From contig CAJJDO010000108.1 in assembly GCA_905183005.1 (NCBI GenBank), positions 58,814-122,813 of the forward strand: DNA of 64,000 nt. The letters run 5' to 3'. The translations under genes were made by a program, and so were the position numbers. The notes beneath the pieces are model-generated. The model searched no databases and was not told the DNA's origin. It saw only the letters and a program-made list of their open reading frames with translations. Positions 59,070 to 64,000 of this stretch are shown here, one piece after another (position 1 is the first letter of the stretch; each line of letters begins with the position of its first letter). The DNA comes from Paramecium pentaurelia. Taxonomy: Eukaryota > Ciliophora > Oligohymenophorea > Peniculida > Parameciidae.

Positions 59070-60696
59070 TCAATAAGATTTTCTTATTAGATCTACAGCT
59101 TGATTGATTTACTCGTTCAAATAAGTTGCATCCTAAAGCATTTTAAATTAATCTTCTAATCCATAATTTTCAAAATCTAATAATATTCCTGTCACTTGAG
59201 GTGCCTAAAGATATTATAGTTAAATTACCAACTTTTATTCAACCTATTAGCTAACTAAAGGAAACAGGATGGCTCCAATAATGGCAGTAATTTTTTTCTC
59301 ATTTCCTTAAGATTACAAACTTTATAAATATTGTAAATCTGGCATTCTTGGTTAGTGTTGTCTTTGTTAATTTTGATATTGATTAGATTATTGATTTTGA
59401 TAATTTCTCTTTTGTCTATGTTGATTATAATTACCTTGTTATTGAGTGAATCCACCTTATTAATAAGGTGGTTATTGAGGAGGATATTAACCAGGATAAA
59501 ATGGTGGTTATTATGGATAAGCACCATATGGAGGATTTTAATAATTTGGATATTATTAAAATGATTATTAATAAGGGAAGGGCACAGGTTAAGGATAAGT
59601 TTAATAAGCTAGTTTTTATTATGTTTTTTTGAATTAGATGATTTCTGCTGGACTTAACATAGGTGAGATTTATACAGTCAATTTGTCATATAAATCAAAT
59701 ATTTTTTTAGTTTTGAAAGCCAAATCAATGACTTTTTTGCCATCTTCAGCAGATTTCAAATAAATATAAGCTGATAATTTATTAGATTTATTTGGTGGTA
59801 ATAATTGAATATCATCTAAAACAATAATGGATTCATATGCTTCTCTAAGTTATTGTTCAGTAACAGTTGATTTAAGATTTTTGGTATATAGATTTGCTTC
59901 AATATTATCATTTGAATTAACAGCCCATTATATAGTAATAATTTAATTTAAAAAAGGTTTAGAAGCTTTAACTGCTTTATAAGCATCTTCTGGATTTTCA
60001 AATCTTACAAATGCAAAATATGTTTAATTTTTATTATTTACATTAGTTTATATGGATTCAATTTTACCATATTCAGAGAAATAATTATCCAATTAAGATT
60101 TAAGTTGATCTAAAGATTATTATGACTTAATATTAGATATGAACAATTAATCTCTTTTGATTTGTTATTGTTTACCTTTTTTGATTGCTCTAACTCTATA
60201 TTATATTTATTTACCTTGTTATATGCAATCCTAAATTTGCCTAATCTGCCAAACATTATTCAGCTGATTTTCTTTATTCAAATTAGATATAACCTACACC
60301 AGCTTTATCAGACATCTAAACTTTAATATTCAAAATCTTTCCATATTTTTATAATTTATCTTTCAATTATAATTGGGTAGTTGTCGGACTTAATCCATCT
60401 ATAAATATATTTGCTTCTTCATCTAATTTGTCCATATCTAAGTATTCATTCACATCTAAATTCTTTCCTCCTATTGTAATTGTCTTTGATGTTGCTCTAT
60501 TCACTATTTTATTAAATTAGTATGTACCTGCATCATGAGAATCAAATACTATGAATACTCCATTTGATTTAGCATTTTACTATAATTATTCGATCTTTCC
60601 GAACTCAGAGAATGCTTATTTCAATTATTCAAGAGTTGTTTCTGGCTTATACTAAGTAACATACACACATCTATCATGAAGAATTGATTAAATCAT
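59070..60696 (-). CDS. PABP: poly(A)-binding protein (four RRMs plus MLLE domain)
   Basis: The 527-aa product has two introns: 60196-60214 (19 nt, very short) and 59205-59228 (24 nt). Four RNA-recognition motifs are visible: RCVYVTQYKPETTLEQLKQA, NIFIDGLSPTTTQLQLKDKL, QLFISNIKSQQSLDQLKSQL and NLYTKNLKSTVTEQQLREAY. A Pro/Gln/Tyr-rich linker (QYPNYQNPPYGAYPQQPPF) follows. The C-terminal MLLE/PABC domain (AILFPLVSQQVEQKL, VTGILLDFENYGLEDQFKML, INQAVDLIRKSY) recruits PAM2 proteins. PABPs coat mRNA poly(A) tails and aid translation. Splicing the 24-nt segment gives a better PABC match than retaining it. It diverges from the CHORD gene across 48 bp. Confidence 0.9.
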
Positions 60697-60744
60697 AAAT
60701 AATTATTTAATGATGAGTAATTAATTATTTTTAATTATTAATTA
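60697..60744. promoter_or_regulatory. 48-bp divergent promoter
   Basis: Only 48 bp separate the PABP ATG (minus) from the CHORD-protein ATG (plus). The stretch is nearly all A/T. Both 5' UTRs and both promoters must lie here or overlap the genes. Confidence 0.5.
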
Positions 60745-61425
60745 ATGGAAACTAAGTGTAAAAGAAATGGTTGTAAAAAACCTTACAATGAAAATGAAAA
60801 TAATGATCAAGCATGCAAACATCATCCTGGAAAACCTATTTTTTCAGATCTCAAAAAAGGTTGGACATGTTGTAATAAGATTGTATATGATTGGGATGAA
60901 TTTACTAAAATAGAACCATGTGCTGTAGGTAGACATACTAATATTGATGTCAATCAAGGTGGTGAATTTTATTAATCAAAAACAGTTGAAAATGCATAAA
61001 AAGGTATTAATGTAATTTCTAGAATATTAGGAATTGATAACTTTGCTACTAATGCTCCATACCCTGTTAGAAAAATAGATGATTATAATAAAGAAGAAGC
61101 TGAAAAGAAGAAATTATTAGAATAATAATAAGGTATTAATTTCTATTTATACAATATTAGCTAAAGTATAAAAATAAATATTTGTTACTCCAACAGGAAA
61201 ATATAAATGTACTAATAAAGGATGTTTGAAAGAATATGATCCTAATGAAAATACTGAATGCTTTTTTCATCCAGGTGAACCTTGTTTCCATGACCTTAAA
61301 AAATTTTGGACATGTTGTAAAGTAGTTTCATTCATTTATTTCAAAAGGTTGAAAAATATGATTGGGATGAATTTATGAAAATACCAACTTGTGCTAAAGG
61401 GTCACATACACCTAAAGTAGTTTGA
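60745..61425 (+). CDS. CHORD-domain protein (two CHORDs)
   Basis: The 208-aa product has introns at 61133-61160 (28 nt, TAG) and 61322-61347 (26 nt, AAG). CHORD 1 (residues about 5-66) has CKRNGCKKPYNE, CKHHPGKPIFSDLKKGWTCC, YDWDEFTKIEPCAVGRH. CHORD 2 (about 140-205) has CTNKGCLKEYDP, CFFHPGEPCFHDLKKFWTCC, YDWDEFMKIPTCAKGSH. All zinc-binding Cys/His of both domains are present. CHORD proteins (RAR1, CHORDC1/melusin) are HSP90 partners. No C-terminal CS domain follows, so the protein is RAR1-like. Confidence 0.93.
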
Positions 61426-61507
61426 AAATCAATATTAAATTATCATCATACAATACAATTTTTAATTTTACATACATAATCTGGCTGTTATTAAATTAAT
61501 TTAAAAA

Positions 61508-63199
61508 ATGAGAACAAATTAAGGTTCAAATAATGATCTTCTTACTAGAAATTATTAAGGAAGAACAGATATAGATCAATTAATAAATACTTCTCCTAAT
61601 GGAGGAAGAGATTTAACTGTTTAAAATAATTCTGGATATGTTTCCAGAGATAAATATAATAAACTCAAAGATCTTAATTCTAAATTAAAAGTATTGCAAC
61701 TACTAAGTTTTAGGCTACATTAAAAGAGTATATTTAAAATACAAAAGATAAAGAAAGATAATTATAAATAAAAGAGGAATAATTAATTAAATATGAAAAA
61801 GAAAGAGTAGAATTCTAAAATAAAGGCAATGAAGAACTTCTAACATAAATAAACGAATTAAAAATTAAATTGTAAGAATTAAACACTAAAATCAGATTAC
61901 TTAAAGATTCATCAAAAACTATGGATTCTAGATTAGATGAATAAAAAACTAATTTTTAAGTTGAATTAGATAGAGTATAACGTATGTATGAATTGTAATA
62001 AAATGAAATGTAATTGTTTTAATGATTATTTAGAAAAGAACATGAAAAAAGATATTTAATATTAAAAGATGAAAATAGTATTTTAAAATAAGCAATTTAG
62101 TAAAGAGAAGATTAATGTAGATATTTTGAAATGACAGTTTAAGATGATAGGTAACATTTACAATTATTGGAATAAAAGATCAAAGAATTATAAGAAGAAA
62201 AGAAAATCTTATAAATAGGAATTGATAATTAAATATCTAAAATAGATGAAACAGAAAAGTTCATTAAATTGAATAATTAACGTCATCAATAAGAAATCAA
62301 TAAAATTGAATAAGAGAAGTAACAACTTTAAAATGAATATCTTTAATAAATTAATCAAAAAAAAGATAAAAGTAAATCATTATAACTTTAAATCTAATTA
62401 TTGGAATAATAACATAATCAATAATAAAAAGAAGAATTATCATTTAATAAAATTATTTAAGAATAAAAATAGGATTATTTAAGATTGCAATTATAACTTG
62501 AAGATTAAAAAAGTAAAACTGACTAAGCTTTTAAAGAAATTAATTTTAAAGTTTAAGAAGTTAAGGAATTAAAATTAAAGTTGGAATCTTAAAAATCTGT
62601 AGTTTAAACTTATGAAGATAAATTAGCTTAATATGATATCTAATATTAATTAGATTAAAATGAAAAATAATAGATGTTATTTGATATTGATTAAATTGAT
62701 TAAGAAAATAAGAAATTGTAACATCTACTTTATGAATCTGATAAAGATATAGCTTACTTAAAATAATAACATGAAGATGTAATCAATTTTATTATTTTTA
62801 TAGGATTTACTTTAAATAGAAAAAAAAATTGAATCTCTGATTCGTTAACTAAATGAGTCTAAAGAGGAATAACAAGAATAGAAAAAATTAATTTAAGAAT
62901 TGAAAAAGCAAGTATTCTCTAGTGATGAATAAACAAATGCATATAAAAATAAATATTTAAAAGCTAAATAAAACTAAAAAACATTATAATCAGAATAAAA
63001 ATATGTAATAATAATTTGTGTAATATTCTAGTTAGAGGAAAAAGTCAAATTAATGGAAAGTGAAAGAATTTTTGAAGAAAAAGAAGCATTAAAAACTAAA
63101 GATTACACAATTTAATAGAAATAAGTCTAATAAAGCAAAATTAGAGTACTTGATGAAATCTAAAGTATGATCAAACAACATAAAAAAATTACAAGTTGA
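61508..63199 (+). CDS. long coiled-coil protein, 530 aa
   Basis: Four introns (61691-61713, 62010-62033, 62779-62803, 63005-63031; 23-27 nt, all TAG) and an exact frame. A Gly/Asn/Ser-rich head (MRTNQGSNNDLLTRNYQGR) is followed by almost uninterrupted heptad-type helix rich in Glu, Lys, Gln and Leu (ELLTQINELKIKLQELNTK; EVKELKLKLESQKS; IESLIRQLNESKEEQQEQKK), ending KIRVLDEIQSMIKQHKKITS. Probably a structural or basal-body-associated protein; the family cannot be set by eye because coiled coils are degenerate. Start 82 bp after the CHORD gene stop. Confidence 0.78.
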
Positions 63200-63353
63200 T
63201 TAATATAATATACTTTATTAAAAATTAATTATTAACAGATAAATTAATTCCTATGTATTCTTATGAATCTATTGCAGAGTAATAAAAAAAATTAATTTGA
63301 TAAATGATAACAATTTCTAAATAAATGTTTCGTTTTATAAAAAGATATCTTTT
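63200..63353. other. 154-bp convergent spacer
   Basis: Between the stop of the coiled-coil gene and the stop of the glutathione S-transferase gene. AT-rich, nothing else seen. Confidence 0.5.
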
Positions 63354-64000
63354 TCAATAGAATACGGCTTATAAGTCCCAATTGAATGGTCTTTTAATGT
63401 AATTTGGATTTTCTAGATATTTCTTTATTTATGGGAATTCAGAAATTCTATTGTGAAATTCGACAAGTTTTGGTTTTGAAGTAATCACTTCAGGAGCTAA
63501 TACTAGGAATTCATCAACATATTCCCATACTAAAAAGTCAACATAAGTAATTGTATCTCCTGTCAACCATGTTGATCTTTCTAAAGTAGTATTAAAGACT
63601 CTGAAGAATTCTCCAGTCTCTTGCAACATTGCTTCTTTTTTGGCTTCAGCTGTTTCTTTGTTTCCATATGTCCAACCATAAAATGAAGCCTTTAAATCGG
63701 CTATGACTCCTCTAATAGTTGCTACCATTGTCTATTATTTAGCATCTTTGCCAAGTAATTCTGGTTTATTAGCTTTGTGAGCTACATAATAATAGATGGC
63801 ATCTGACTCGAAAACAGTCTAAGAATAATATAATTAAATACATGATCTCCATCTTTAAGATATGGAAGATTTGTAAATTGACTATTGAATGTTTAATCAT
63901 CTTTTCCAAACCATTCTTATGGATCTGTATATCTCTTATCTTCATAAGGAAGTTCAATATATTCAAGGAAGAATCTTATTGGTTAAGCTAAACCTCTAAT
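63354..64000 (-). CDS. glutathione S-transferase, 5' end outside the window
   Basis: The visible 208 residues have one 23-nt intron (63819-63841, TAG). The N-terminal thioredoxin-like part begins IRGLAQPIRFFLEYIELPYE, matching the mu/sigma-type RG-LAQPIR helix, and continues to LPYLKDGDHTVFESDAIYYY (the cis-Pro and ES-glutathione-binding motifs). The all-helical C-terminal domain has STWLTGDTITYVDFLVWEYV, the usual G-D-x-T-x-x-D capping motif. It conjugates glutathione to electrophiles in the cytosol. The catalytic N-terminal Tyr or Ser region is cut off by the window edge. The end RPFNWDLQAVFY-stop is complete. Confidence 0.93.

Noticed and set aside
59355..59564. Plus-strand ORF rich in Leu/Ile opposite the PABP tail
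   Set aside because: It is the antisense shadow of the Asn/Gln/Tyr-rich linker and MLLE region of the PABP gene.
63769..63966. Minus-strand 65-aa ORF starting MNILNF
   Set aside because: Out-of-frame shadow of the glutathione S-transferase; the correct frame uses the intron at 63819-63841.

Overview
The window looks like ciliate DNA, almost certainly Paramecium. It is very AT-rich. Long conserved frames appear only when TAA and TAG are read as glutamine and TGA is the sole stop. The genes carry introns of 19-31 nt that begin GTA and mostly end TAG, and in the right half genes sit tens of bases apart. All translations described here use that code. No rRNA, tRNA, CRISPR array or telomeric repeat was recognised.

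Bases 1-25,600 are gene-poor. They hold broken coding frames: an unidentified decayed gene (886-2300), an ORF with one internal TGA (10377-11212), a non-LTR retrotransposon (LINE) remnant (15290-17767), a Tc1/mariner-like transposase remnant (19966-20930), and other decayed frames. The one good gene here is a minus-strand zinc-finger/TPR gene (6541-9444). Its TPR exon plus intron has been amplified as a 128-bp tandem array. A perfect 622-bp-arm palindrome covers that gene's 5' end.

Bases 25,600-34,300 are transitional: a secreted beta/gamma-crystallin-like gene, an unknown 381-aa gene, a 1,983-bp element with perfect 253-bp inverted repeats bounded by TA (29336-31318), a frameshifted gene, and a TMBIM-like membrane protein gene.

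Bases 34,391-64,000 are compact gene space: a cyclic-nucleotide-binding protein, proteasome subunit Rpn10, a ~1,283-aa single-pass membrane protein, an unknown 250-aa protein, a PH-kinase, a MORN protein, an AGC-like kinase, a two-TM protein, a coiled-coil-rich protein, SF-assemblin, a chorismate-lyase-like protein, another coiled-coil protein, a ~1,250-aa relative of the large membrane protein, a poly(A)-binding protein, a CHORD protein, a long coiled-coil protein and a glutathione S-transferase cut by the window end. Cytoskeletal/ciliary-type genes (SF-assemblin, coiled-coils, MORN) are neighbours here, but nothing shows that they form one pathway.

Six single-N gaps (4409, 10132, 20947, 23547, 39623, 55051) are assembly joints. 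At five of them the same 1.0-1.4 kb occurs directly on both sides, as if overlapping contigs were never merged; at the sixth the left contig ends in the palindrome. The duplicated gene pieces should not be counted as paralogues.
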